DNA from: Pseudomonadota bacterium | GTDB taxonomy: Bacteria; Chloroflexota; UBA5177 | Length of the DNA stretch: 64,000 nt | Assembly: GCA_021324655.1 (NCBI GenBank) | Contig: JAJPIP010000035.1 | Location: forward strand, 22,121-86,120 | Reading direction: 5' to 3' | Part shown: one piece after another, positions 36,404 to 43,893 of the stretch | Numbering within the stretch: the stretch's first letter is position 1 | Layout: each line of letters begins with the position of its first letter | Notes under the pieces: model-generated | Told to the model about the DNA's origin: nothing | The model's input: the letters and a program-made list of their open reading frames with translations, nothing else | Database searches by the model: none | Made by a program: the position numbers and the translations under genes

Positions 36404-37422
36404 ACGGCGACTCCCGCGTCGAGGATCGTGTCGGCAGCGGCGGCCACCTGCGCGGGCTCCAGCAGGCGGAGGCAGGGATGGTCGATCGGACACACCCAGT
36501 GGCCGCACGGAGCACACCCGGTCGGGTAGCGCACAACCCGGTGCAGCGTCGTGTCGAGGGGAGCCCAGCGTTCGGGATCCGCCGCACCCCAGGCGATGAC
36601 GCTCGGCGTGTGGACGGCATCGGCGATGTGGGCCGGCCCGGTGGAGTTGCTGAGGAAGAGATCGAGGCGCACGATGACGGCGGCCAGCCCACCGAGCGAG
36701 GTGCGGCCGGCCAGACTGACCGCCGGCCCCTCCAGGAGACGGGCGACGTGATCGACGAGTGACGCCTCCTCCTGCGTCCCGGTGAGGACCATCGTGCCGC
36801 CGTGCCGGCGGGCGAGGAGATTGGCGGCGGTGGCGAAGTGTTCGGCCGGCCAGCGTCGGGCGGGGGAGCGGGCACCGGGATGGAGACCGATGAGCGGCCG
36901 GGGCAAACCGGTCAGAAGGGACGCCGCTTCGCGCTGATCGGCGGACGTCAGGGGGAACTCGAGGTCGATGCCTCGCTCCGGGCAGCCGAGGAGGCGTATC
37001 AAGCCAAGGTTGCGCCGCACCTCCGGACCGGAGGGATAGGGCGCCGCGATATCAAGCCAGTCGGGCCGCTCGCCCTCGTAATAGCCGGCAGTACGGGCGC
37101 CGGCGAGGGCGCGGACGACGCGGTTGCTGACCGAGCCGTTGCCATGCATTTGGATCACGAGATCGTACTGCTCGGCCCGTTGTTCGGCCAGGAAACGCTC
37201 CGTGCCGCCGGGCTGTGGCCGGATTTCCGCCAGGCCGGGGAAACCGGGGAAGGGAACAAAGCGATCCACATAGCGCCCGAAGCGCCGGGCAAAGGTCGCC
37301 GCCCAGGGCAGGGAGATCAGCGTGATCTCGGCGTCCGGATAGCCGGCGCGCAGGGAGCGCAGGGCCGGTACCGCGACCAACAGATCGCCCAGCTGCAAGG
37401 CACGGAAGACGGCGATGCGCAT
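36391..37422 (-). CDS. Glycosyltransferase family 9 (heptosyltransferase-like), second copy
   Basis: About 343 residues. The N-terminus MRIAVFRALQLGDLLVAVPAL is the GT9 phosphate loop region. The C-terminal nucleotide-binding site includes IGLHPGARSPARRWPAEHFA and FLSNSTGPAHIADAV. GT9 enzymes transfer heptose from ADP-heptose. The adjacent ADP-heptose synthesis genes make that donor likely here. A CxxC-type pair near the C-terminus (GCAPCGHWVC) is shared in position with its neighbour. Confidence 0.87.
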   Translation of the reverse strand: MRIAVFRALQLGDLLVAVPALRSLRAGYPDAEITLISLPWAATFARRFGRYVDRFVPFPGFPGLAEIRPQPGGTERFLAEQRAEQYDLVIQMHGNGSVSNRVVRALAGARTAGYYEGERPDWLDIAAPYPSGPEVRRNLGLIRLLGCPERGIDLEFPLTSADQREAASLLTGLPRPLIGLHPGARSPARRWPAEHFATAANLLARRHGGTMVLTGTQEEASLVDHVARLLEGPAVSLAGRTSLGGLAAVIVRLDLFLSNSTGPAHIADAVHTPSVIAWGAADPERWAPLDTTLHRVVRYPTGCAPCGHWVCPIDHPCLRLLEPAQVAAAADTILDAGVAVCNA

Positions 37423-37424
37423 CG

Positions 37425-38522
37425 TCACGCGCTCCGATCTCCCAGGGCGACAGGAACCGAAGACGGAGCCGGCGCGAGAAGCTCCTCCGCCGCGTCGACA
37501 ATCATCTCCGCCGTGACCAGACGCAGGCACTCGTGCCCGTACGGGCAGATGCGGGCATAGCACAGGCGGCACGGTACCTCGTGGAAGAGTTGGCGATGCG
37601 GGACCTGCCAGGGGCCCCACTGCTCGGGCGGATTGGTGAGGGCAAAGAGAGCGACCACCGGCGTGCGGACCGCCGCCGCAATGTGCATGGGGCCGGTGTT
37701 GTTGGTGACGGTCAGATCGGCAGCCTTGAGGAGCCCGCAGAAGACGGGAAAGGAGAGTTCTCCGGCGACGTTGAGGACCGGGAAGTGCATGCGCTGTGCG
37801 ATCCGCTCCGTCAGCTCTCGTTCCTCTTTCGTGCCCGTCAGGATCACAGAGGCGCCGAGTCGCTCGATCAGTCGATCCGCTGCCTCCGCATACTGCTCCC
37901 AGGGATAGGTCCGTGCCGGCATGCTGCAGCCGGGATGGAGGGCGATCACCGGGTGGGGTAGGTGCCGCACGATGTGCTCTGCCTCAACCTGGGCCCCTCC
38001 CGGCACGTCGAGCACTAATTCCGTCTCCGCCGGTGCGATGCCGATCGCCCCGACCAGGTCGAGCCCGCGTTCCACCTCGTGCATCATGTGATCCGGGTGC
38101 TTGTGACGGGTGGTGAGTAATGAGCCGGGGCCGTCGATGGAGGCGGCAAGGCGCAGCGGGATGCCGGCGAGATAGCAGAGATAGGCGGCCGGCAGCGAGC
38201 TCTGCCGGAAGGAGGTAAAGATAATGGCTCCGTCGAATCTCCCTTCCCGGACCCGCGCGATCATCGCCTGCTCTCGTTCCGGATCCTGTGGCAGGAGATG
38301 CCAGGGGTCCATCCAGGGCGCCTCATAGACGATGACGTCGTCGATGTCGGGATTGAGGCGTGCCACCTGCGCCCCGACAGGACTGGCCAGCAAGGTGAGT
38401 GAGGCATCGGGGAGGGCAGACTTGATGGCGTGGAGCGCCGGCGTCGTCACCAACACATCGCCGAGGTTATCGAGACGGATCGCCAGAATCCGGCGCACTG
38501 CCTGCCAGCGCTCGTCGATCAT
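37425..38522 (-). CDS. Glycosyltransferase family 9 (heptosyltransferase-like), first copy
   Basis: 365 residues. GT9 hallmarks: ILAIRLDNLGDVLVTTPALHAIK, VIALHPGCSMPARTYPWEQYA, and VTNNTGPMHIAAAV. It also has a C-terminal Cys cluster (CRLCYARICPYGHEC). It is a paralog of the next gene, and together they could add successive heptoses. The start overlaps the hldE stop by four bases. Confidence 0.88.
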   Translation of the reverse strand: MIDERWQAVRRILAIRLDNLGDVLVTTPALHAIKSALPDASLTLLASPVGAQVARLNPDIDDVIVYEAPWMDPWHLLPQDPEREQAMIARVREGRFDGAIIFTSFRQSSLPAAYLCYLAGIPLRLAASIDGPGSLLTTRHKHPDHMMHEVERGLDLVGAIGIAPAETELVLDVPGGAQVEAEHIVRHLPHPVIALHPGCSMPARTYPWEQYAEAADRLIERLGASVILTGTKEERELTERIAQRMHFPVLNVAGELSFPVFCGLLKAADLTVTNNTGPMHIAAAVRTPVVALFALTNPPEQWGPWQVPHRQLFHEVPCRLCYARICPYGHECLRLVTAEMIVDAAEELLAPAPSSVPVALGDRSA

Positions 38523-40000
38523 GCCGGCACTCCGATTCCGCCCTCGCGCGCCAGGGCGACGATCCGTTCAATGACCGAACTGGTCGAGAGACTCTCCATG
38601 AGCGGGATGATCATCACCCGACCGCCGACCGCGGCGACCGCCTCGGCTTCCGGCAGGTGGACGTCTGCGTAGTCGCCTCCCTTGACGTGAATGTCCGGGC
38701 GGAGGGTGCGAATCACCGATTCCGGCGTCGGCTCATCGAAGAGCAGGACGTGATCGACCGGATCGAGCGCGGCGACCAGGGCCAGGCGGTCACGCTCGCT
38801 GTTGATGGGGCGGTTCTGCCCCTTGAGAGCACGGGCACTCCGGTCGCTGTTGACGCCCACCACCAGGATGTCGCCCAGTTTCTTGGCCTCCCGCAGGAAG
38901 TGAACGTGACCGGCGTGGAGGATATCGAAGACGCCATTGGTGAAAACGACTGTCTGGCCGCCGCGCGCGGCGAGGGTGGCGGCCAGCGACGCGGCGGTGG
39001 GCGGTTCCTGCTGGTCACGGCTCACCCGCTGGAGGAGTTCTTGATGCTGGACGGAGGCGGTGCGCGGCTTGGTCACCGCGATCCCGGCCGCATCCACCCC
39101 GATGCGCACCGCATCGGCAGCCGATGCGCCACCCCCCAGCCCGAGTGCCAGGGCGGCGGTGAAGGAGTCACCGGCCCCGATGTCGTTGGCGTGGGCGACG
39201 GGATGCGCCGGCACGTGCACGACCTCGCCGTCGCGGCCAAGCAGCAGAACACCTTCCGCGGCGAGGGTGATCGCCGCGTACTCGGTCTCGACGACCTCCA
39301 GCAGGCGCCGGCCAATGCGTTCCATCTCGTCCAGGGCGATCAGGCCGTCGGCATGGGCGGCGGGCTCGATGGCCAGCCGCGCTTCCAGGTGATTCGGGGT
39401 GATGATCGTGGCCCCGGCCGCCGCGACGCGGTGCAGATCCTTGGAATCCACGATGAGCGGACGGTTCACGTGGGCGCGCGTGGACCGCAACAAGTCCAGT
39501 AAGGCAGGCGTCACAACGCCGTAGCGATAGTCGGACAACACGATCAGATCGCACGCGGGGAGGGCTGCGTCCACCGCTGCCAGCAGTCGCGTCTGCGCTT
39601 CCGAGGAGGGCGTGGCCGTATCGCCGGCGTCGAAGCGCACGACGTACTGATCATCGGCAAGGATGCGCAGCTTGTGCAGGGTCGCCACACTCTCGTCTTC
39701 CACCAGCCGGCTGTCGTCCACATCGTGGGCTCGGAGCGCCTGCCGCAGCATCATGCCCGGCAAATCAGCGCCGACGAAGCCGACAAAGGTCACCGTGGCG
39801 CCCAGCGCCCGCAGGTTGACGGCGACATTGGCAGCGCCGCCCGGGGCCCGTTCCTCCGCCGTCTTGCGGACAACCGGTACCGGCCCTTCCGTGCAGAGAC
39901 GCGCGGCCGTCCCCTCCAGGTAGCTGTCCAGCATCGCGTCTCCGATGACCAGGGCATGGAGATGCCGGAAGTTGCGGACGACGTCAACCGGCGATGGCAT
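38519..40000 (-). CDS. hldE: Bifunctional heptose-7-phosphate kinase / heptose-1-phosphate adenylyltransferase
   Basis: 493 residues in two domains. Residues 1 to about 325 form a PfkB-type kinase (GGAANVAVNLRALGA near 54-68, catalytic base Asp278 in GAGDSF). Residues 345 to about 488 form a nucleotidylyltransferase with NGVFDILHAGH at 355-365. It phosphorylates D-glycero-D-manno-heptose 7-phosphate at C1 and, after GmhB acts, adds AMP to give ADP-heptose. ATG at 40000 with GGGAGG; it overlaps gmhB by 17 bases. The domain order is that of the E. coli HldE fusion. Confidence 0.93.
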   Translation of the reverse strand: MPSPVDVVRNFRHLHALVIGDAMLDSYLEGTAARLCTEGPVPVVRKTAEERAPGGAANVAVNLRALGATVTFVGFVGADLPGMMLRQALRAHDVDDSRLVEDESVATLHKLRILADDQYVVRFDAGDTATPSSEAQTRLLAAVDAALPACDLIVLSDYRYGVVTPALLDLLRSTRAHVNRPLIVDSKDLHRVAAAGATIITPNHLEARLAIEPAAHADGLIALDEMERIGRRLLEVVETEYAAITLAAEGVLLLGRDGEVVHVPAHPVAHANDIGAGDSFTAALALGLGGGASAADAVRIGVDAAGIAVTKPRTASVQHQELLQRVSRDQQEPPTAASLAATLAARGGQTVVFTNGVFDILHAGHVHFLREAKKLGDILVVGVNSDRSARALKGQNRPINSERDRLALVAALDPVDHVLLFDEPTPESVIRTLRPDIHVKGGDYADVHLPEAEAVAAVGGRVMIIPLMESLSTSSVIERIVALAREGGIGVPA

Positions 40001-40607
40001 GCGGTTCCTCCCAGGAGGCGGGGCGGTACGCCAGGTCGGTCGGTTCGCCCTCGCCCGTGAGAGCACGGACGATCTGCAACGCGTGACGGGTGTCGCGCGC
40101 CACATAGGTCGGCGTGCGCAGCGGGGACGTTGGGGTGGATTCGGTGCCGACGTCGACCAGGATGGTCCGGCAGCCGGCGCGGTTTCCCGCCTCGATGTCG
40201 TCCAGGATATCGCCCAGCATCCAGCTCTGCTCCAGGTCGATTCCTAGATCCTCCGCCGCTCGCCGCAGCATGCCGGGCTCCGGTTTGCGGCACTCACACC
40301 GGTACGAAAGCTCAGGAATGACGCCATCCACGTGGTGCGGACAGTAATAGATGCCGTCCAGGGTGACGCCGTCCCGCGAGAGATGACGGCGCAGCGAGGC
40401 GTGCATCTCGTCAAGATCCTCTTTCGAGAAGAGGCCGCGGGCGATGCCGGACTGATTGGTGATGACGACCAGGGCGAAGCCTGCCGCGTGGAGGGCACGG
40501 AGATCCGGGGCGATCCCGTCATAAAGGACGAGATCCTCGGCGCGGCGTGGGTAATGGCGGGGATGGACCAGCGTTCCGTCGCGGTCCAGAAAGACGGCCC
40601 GCCTCAT
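39984..40607 (-). CDS. gmhB: D,D-heptose 1,7-bisphosphate phosphatase
   Basis: 207 residues of the HAD superfamily, histidinol-phosphatase-like subgroup. The nucleophile motif is FLDRDGTLV (Asp8, Asp10). The zinc loop runs from YYCPHHVDG to YRCECRKPEPG. Motif IV is MLGDILDDIEAG. It removes the C7 phosphate of heptose bisphosphate between the two steps of HldE. It overlaps gmhA by four bases (ATGA). Confidence 0.92.
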   Translation of the reverse strand: MRRAVFLDRDGTLVHPRHYPRRAEDLVLYDGIAPDLRALHAAGFALVVITNQSGIARGLFSKEDLDEMHASLRRHLSRDGVTLDGIYYCPHHVDGVIPELSYRCECRKPEPGMLRRAAEDLGIDLEQSWMLGDILDDIEAGNRAGCRTILVDVGTESTPTSPLRTPTYVARDTRHALQIVRALTGEGEPTDLAYRPASWEEPHAIAG

Positions 40608-41218
40608 TCCGCCCCCTCGGTCAGAGCGCGCTCGGCGGCGTCACAGAGCAGGTGCGTGACGATCACGTGGACCTCCTGGACGAGGGGTGTGGCGGGCACC
40701 GGTGCCCGAATGGCGATGTCGGCAGCAGCGGTCAGGCTGCTGTCGCACGCGCCGGTCACCGCGACGACGGACAGACCGTGGTGTCGGGCCTCCAGCGCCG
40801 CCGCCAGCAGGTTGGGCGACTCGCCACTCGTCGAGTATGCCAGGAAAAGGTCGCCGGGCTGTCCGAGGGCGCCAACCTGCCGGGCAAACACCTGCTCGTA
40901 TCCATAATCGTTGGCGACGGCGGTGAGGATGGAGGAATCCACGGTGAGGGCGATCGCGGCATAGGGGGCACGCTCGCGCTGGAAGCGCCCCACCAGCTCG
41001 GCGGCAAAATGCTGCGCCTCGGCCGCACTGCCCCCGTTCCCGGCCGCCAGCACCTTGTGTCCCCGCCGGAGGGTCGAGATCAACAGGTCGGCGGCGGCGG
41101 GGAGTGCCGGATCCCGGCCGAGCATCTCCAGCGCAGCCGGCAAGGTATCCTGCCGGAGCAGGACGCCGTCACCCACCGACGTCGGGGCCTGATACAGCCG
41201 AATAGGCTCGCTGGTCAT
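40604..41218 (-). CDS. gmhA: Phosphoheptose isomerase
   Basis: About 204 residues from the ATG at 41218. A SIS domain with AAGNGGSAAEAQHFAAELVGRF, DYGYEQVFARQVGALGQPGDLFLAYSTSGESPN, and the C-terminal EVHVIVTHLLCDAAE. It converts sedoheptulose 7-phosphate to D-glycero-D-manno-heptose 7-phosphate, the first committed step. It is first gene of the nine-gene operon. The leader 41219-41374 contains one of two palindromes that flank the regulator gene. Confidence 0.92.
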   Translation of the reverse strand: MTSEPIRLYQAPTSVGDGVLLRQDTLPAALEMLGRDPALPAAADLLISTLRRGHKVLAAGNGGSAAEAQHFAAELVGRFQRERAPYAAIALTVDSSILTAVANDYGYEQVFARQVGALGQPGDLFLAYSTSGESPNLLAAALEARHHGLSVVAVTGACDSSLTAAADIAIRAPVPATPLVQEVHVIVTHLLCDAAERALTEGAE

Positions 41219-41332
41219 AACCCTCCCCATGGCGTACCGTGTCTTGCGTTGTGGTGCACGCGGCACTGGACCACACTATCTAGTAGGCAGATCCTCTCCT
41301 TCCATGCTAGGAAGAAGAGATAGCCCCTTCAT

Positions 41333-41346
41333 CGTGCAAGTGCACA
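41333..41346. promoter_or_regulatory. Palindrome downstream of the PucR-type gene (site 1)
   Basis: CGTGCA-AG-TGCACA, a 6-2-6 inverted repeat with one mismatch. It lies 115 bases before gmhA and 29 bases after the end of the regulator gene; a half site (TGTGC) follows at once, and another lies at 41393-41399. Same architecture as site 2 at 42574-42587. Confidence 0.5.
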
Positions 41347-41374
41347 AACCTGTGCTGATGACAGGAGATGTCAA

Positions 41375-42556
41375 TTAGGCAGTTGCACAGTCGCGTGGGT
41401 CGGTGGGGAGGGCACGCAGGACGAGAGCGAGGCGAATCTGGACGGCGTCGTCGAAGCGGCGTGGGTCGAGGCCGGTGAGGGACGCAATCTTGTCGAGGCG
41501 ATAGGAGAGGGTGTTGCGGTGGATGGTAAGGGCGGCCGCCGTTGCGCAGGGGGAGCAGTCGTGGGCAAAGAACATCTCGAGCGTCTGGAGCAGCTCCGGC
41601 TCGTGGTCAAGTGGGCTGAGGAGAAAGGTGGCGAGATCAATCTTGGTCCGCTCGTCCGAGACGCCCACGAAGCCGGCTATGCCGAGCCCGTCGAGGCAGT
41701 GCACCTGGTTCTGGCCGTGGAAGCGGCGTCCCAGAGACAGCGCGACGCGTGCATCCTGATAGGACCGTGCCAGACCGTCGATGCCGGCGTGGTAGCGGCC
41801 GATCCCGATACTGATATCGGACCGCGTGTCGGCGCGGAGGCGGTGGAGGAGGGCGAAGCCGGCACGCTTGAGAGCGGCCAGGTTGGCCCAGGACGGGCCG
41901 AGACTCTCCACCGGACGCTCAATCCAGCTCAACAGATCCTTCGTATTGCTCGCCTTGAGCACCGCGACCTCACCCTGACCAATGTAGGCGCAGATGGTGT
42001 CATTGGGCAGCTCGAAGAAGTCCACGACCGAGCCGATCACCAGTTGTGAGCGTCGCCGGATGCGTTGCTCCGACGGCTCGCCCTGCCGGCTGCCCAGGAT
42101 GTAGTCGGCGGCGTCGATAAGGATGACGAGCCGCGGCGCCGCCAGGTTCATTCCGAGGATCTGCGCCTCGCGCAGAATGGTGGCCTCGTCGGCCGCCGAG
42201 TTGTGCAGCAGGTCGTGGATGAACTTGTTCTTCAGCTCGTGCTTGTTGGGGAGGCGGTCGACGACGGTGGCCTGATTGATGATGAGTTCGGCCATGACGC
42301 GGCAGAGGCGCGGTGAAATTGCCTCGCCGTTGGTGGGAGGGGAGATGACCACATCGCCGCACTCCGCATCGAGGTGGAGCGGCACGCACAGGTCATCCTC
42401 CCCGATCTCCAGATAGGTGCTGTCACGCCCCGGGTCGCTACAGGCCACCACCAGCCCGTGCTGATCGACCACCGTGACCGTCGTGCCCAGAAGCTCGGCC
42501 GCCCGTTCCGTGACCGTCTCCGCGACACGCTCGAACTCTCCGGTCACAATCGCCAT
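41375..42556 (-). CDS. PucR/CdaR-family transcriptional regulator
   Basis: About 393 residues. The N-terminal sensor part (VTVVDQHGLVVACSDPGR) resembles the sugar-diacid recognition domain of CdaR. A central GGDEF-like fold follows (ISIGIGRYHAGIDGLARSYQDARVALSLG). The C-terminal PucR helix-turn-helix is CATAAALTIHRNTLSYRLDKIASLTGLD. The ATG at 42556 is preferred over the GTG at 42565, because AAGGGG is then correctly spaced. The sensor suggests response to a sugar acid such as glycerate or glucarate. It shares its strand with the heptose operon, which starts 157 bases downstream. Confidence 0.88.
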   Translation of the reverse strand: MAIVTGEFERVAETVTERAAELLGTTVTVVDQHGLVVACSDPGRDSTYLEIGEDDLCVPLHLDAECGDVVISPPTNGEAISPRLCRVMAELIINQATVVDRLPNKHELKNKFIHDLLHNSAADEATILREAQILGMNLAAPRLVILIDAADYILGSRQGEPSEQRIRRRSQLVIGSVVDFFELPNDTICAYIGQGEVAVLKASNTKDLLSWIERPVESLGPSWANLAALKRAGFALLHRLRADTRSDISIGIGRYHAGIDGLARSYQDARVALSLGRRFHGQNQVHCLDGLGIAGFVGVSDERTKIDLATFLLSPLDHEPELLQTLEMFFAHDCSPCATAAALTIHRNTLSYRLDKIASLTGLDPRRFDDAVQIRLALVLRALPTDPRDCATA

Positions 42557-42573
42557 ACGTGCCACCCCTTACT

Positions 42574-42587
42574 TGTGCAGATGCACA
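42574..42587. promoter_or_regulatory. Palindrome upstream of the PucR-type gene (site 2)
   Basis: TGTGCA-GA-TGCACA, a perfect 6-2-6 palindrome 18 bases before the regulator start. Together with site 1 it brackets the regulator gene. Autoregulation through this site is a reasonable inference. Confidence 0.55.
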
Positions 42588-42628
42588 GCCGGTTCCTGGG
42601 GCGGCAACTAGCAGATTTCGTACCAGCC

Positions 42629-43504
42629 CTATCCTTTGATCTCGATCATGCCGTTCTCGATCCGGGCCTCGTAGGACGGCTCCGGCATGGTGGCCGGTCC
42701 GTTGACCACAGAGCCGGTGCGAATGTCGTACTCCGAGCCGTGACAGGGACACCGGACGACGTAGTCCTCCAGTGTGCCCCCGGAGAGCGAGCACCCGGCA
42801 TGGACGCACGTGTCGTCGAGGGCATAGACCTGATCGCCCTCGCGGACCAGCAGAACGGACAGATTACCCGCCTGCCCCTTCGTCAGGGTTCGCTCCGGCA
42901 GGTCGGACTCCGGCATGACGGGAGTAAAGGAGGATGGCGGATGCTGAAATGCAGCGTGATTGATGGGGTAACCATGCAGGTAGACCTCGTTGCCGCCGAG
43001 GTAGGCGCCCGCTGCCATCGCCGCGTAGCCGAGATTGGAGAGAGCGACGCCCACGGCTCGCCCCCCCGCGAGGCGAGCGAAGAGCGAGCCCACATAGAGG
43101 AGAGTGGAGGTCGTCATGGTGAGCCCGTGCATGAGCCCCGTCGTCATCTCCTCCCCATAGGTATCCATCCAGTCCGTCAGGCCGCTAGCGATGGTGGGGA
43201 CGGCGGCGGCGAGACCGGTGGCAAGGGTCAGATCGGCGGCACTCTCCAGGTCATCATTACCGCTGAGTGAGGCAATGGTATCGAGTACCATGGTCGCCGT
43301 CCAGGCGCCGACCGGGACATCGGTGAGGATGGCATGCAAGGGGTGGCCGAGCCACACGCCGTTGAGGAAGTTCTGGAGCTCCTTCTGCGGCCCGCTCTCA
43401 TTCTCACGTCCGTGATAGAAGTCAGTCAGGGCCTTCTGCAGGGGCGCACCCAGCGTGTCGAGCCAGGACTGCTGACGGACGAAGTTTCTTACCATTTCGT
43501 TCAT
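42629..43504 (-). CDS. DUF2231 membrane domain fused to a Rieske iron-sulphur domain
   Basis: 291 residues. Residues 50 to about 175 are a four-helix DUF2231-like membrane domain (GHPLHAILTDVPVGAWTATMVLD...). Residues 200-291 are a Rieske domain with Cys233-x-His235 and Cys252-x2-His255 (CVHAGC, CPCHGSEYD). The extra cysteines 238 and 254 would form the disulphide of bc-type, high-potential Rieske proteins. A membrane electron carrier is likely, but its partner is unknown. The next same-strand genes upstream are the small membrane protein and the P450 fusion, 209 bases away. No gene is seen in 43505-43712. Confidence 0.85.
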   Translation of the reverse strand: MNEMVRNFVRQQSWLDTLGAPLQKALTDFYHGRENESGPQKELQNFLNGVWLGHPLHAILTDVPVGAWTATMVLDTIASLSGNDDLESAADLTLATGLAAAVPTIASGLTDWMDTYGEEMTTGLMHGLTMTTSTLLYVGSLFARLAGGRAVGVALSNLGYAAMAAGAYLGGNEVYLHGYPINHAAFQHPPSSFTPVMPESDLPERTLTKGQAGNLSVLLVREGDQVYALDDTCVHAGCSLSGGTLEDYVVRCPCHGSEYDIRTGSVVNGPATMPEPSYEARIENGMIEIKG

Positions 43505-43537
43505 GACGACCTCCTGAGGCGGGTGTCCCGGTACATG

Positions 43538-43559
43538 CCTCTTCTCATCATGGATTAAT
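43538..43559. repeat. 22-bp direct repeat, copy A
   Basis: CCTCTTCTCATCATGGATTA plus AT matches 48241-48262 at 20 of 22 positions in the same orientation, with weaker similarity for ten more bases. The two copies bracket the P450-reductase gene and the small membrane protein gene. Confidence 0.55.
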
Positions 43560-43712
43560 GCGGCCTCGCGCCGCGCGACATCGACCTCGGTCGCTGTTCT
43601 GTCAGCCGCGAGATTGGGAGGGTTGTCGACTCAGGGCGCAAACCGGGCGCGCCACACCGCGCCCGCGCGAGTACCAAAGGCGGAGGGGCAGCCGCTGCGG
43701 CCCTTCCGCCAC

Positions 43713-43883
43713 TCACCGCATGATGTGTGTGTTTGTGATTGCGGTGAACTGGCAGATCAGGGCGGCCACCAGAAAGACGAGGCCAAGGGCAATCTCGTTG
43801 AAGTGCCGCAATTCACGTCCGCTCGCCGCGAACGCGAACATGACCAGGGCCGCAATCATCAGGATCAGCGCCGCGACATCCAT
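43713..43883 (-). CDS. Small two-helix membrane protein behind the P450 fusion
   Basis: 56 residues: ATG at 43883, TGA at 43713-43715. Two hydrophobic helices are plain (VAALILMIAALVMFAFA and IALGLVFLVAALICQFTA), joined by a polar turn SGRELRHFNE. The ribosome site AGGAATAGAGG is good. It starts 10 bases after the stop of the 1374-residue P450 fusion, so cotranscription is likely. No family is recognised. It could anchor the otherwise soluble fusion to the membrane, but nothing in the sequence proves this. Confidence 0.65.
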   Translation of the reverse strand: MDVAALILMIAALVMFAFAASGRELRHFNEIALGLVFLVAALICQFTAITNTHIMR

Positions 43884-43893
43884 CCTCTATTCC

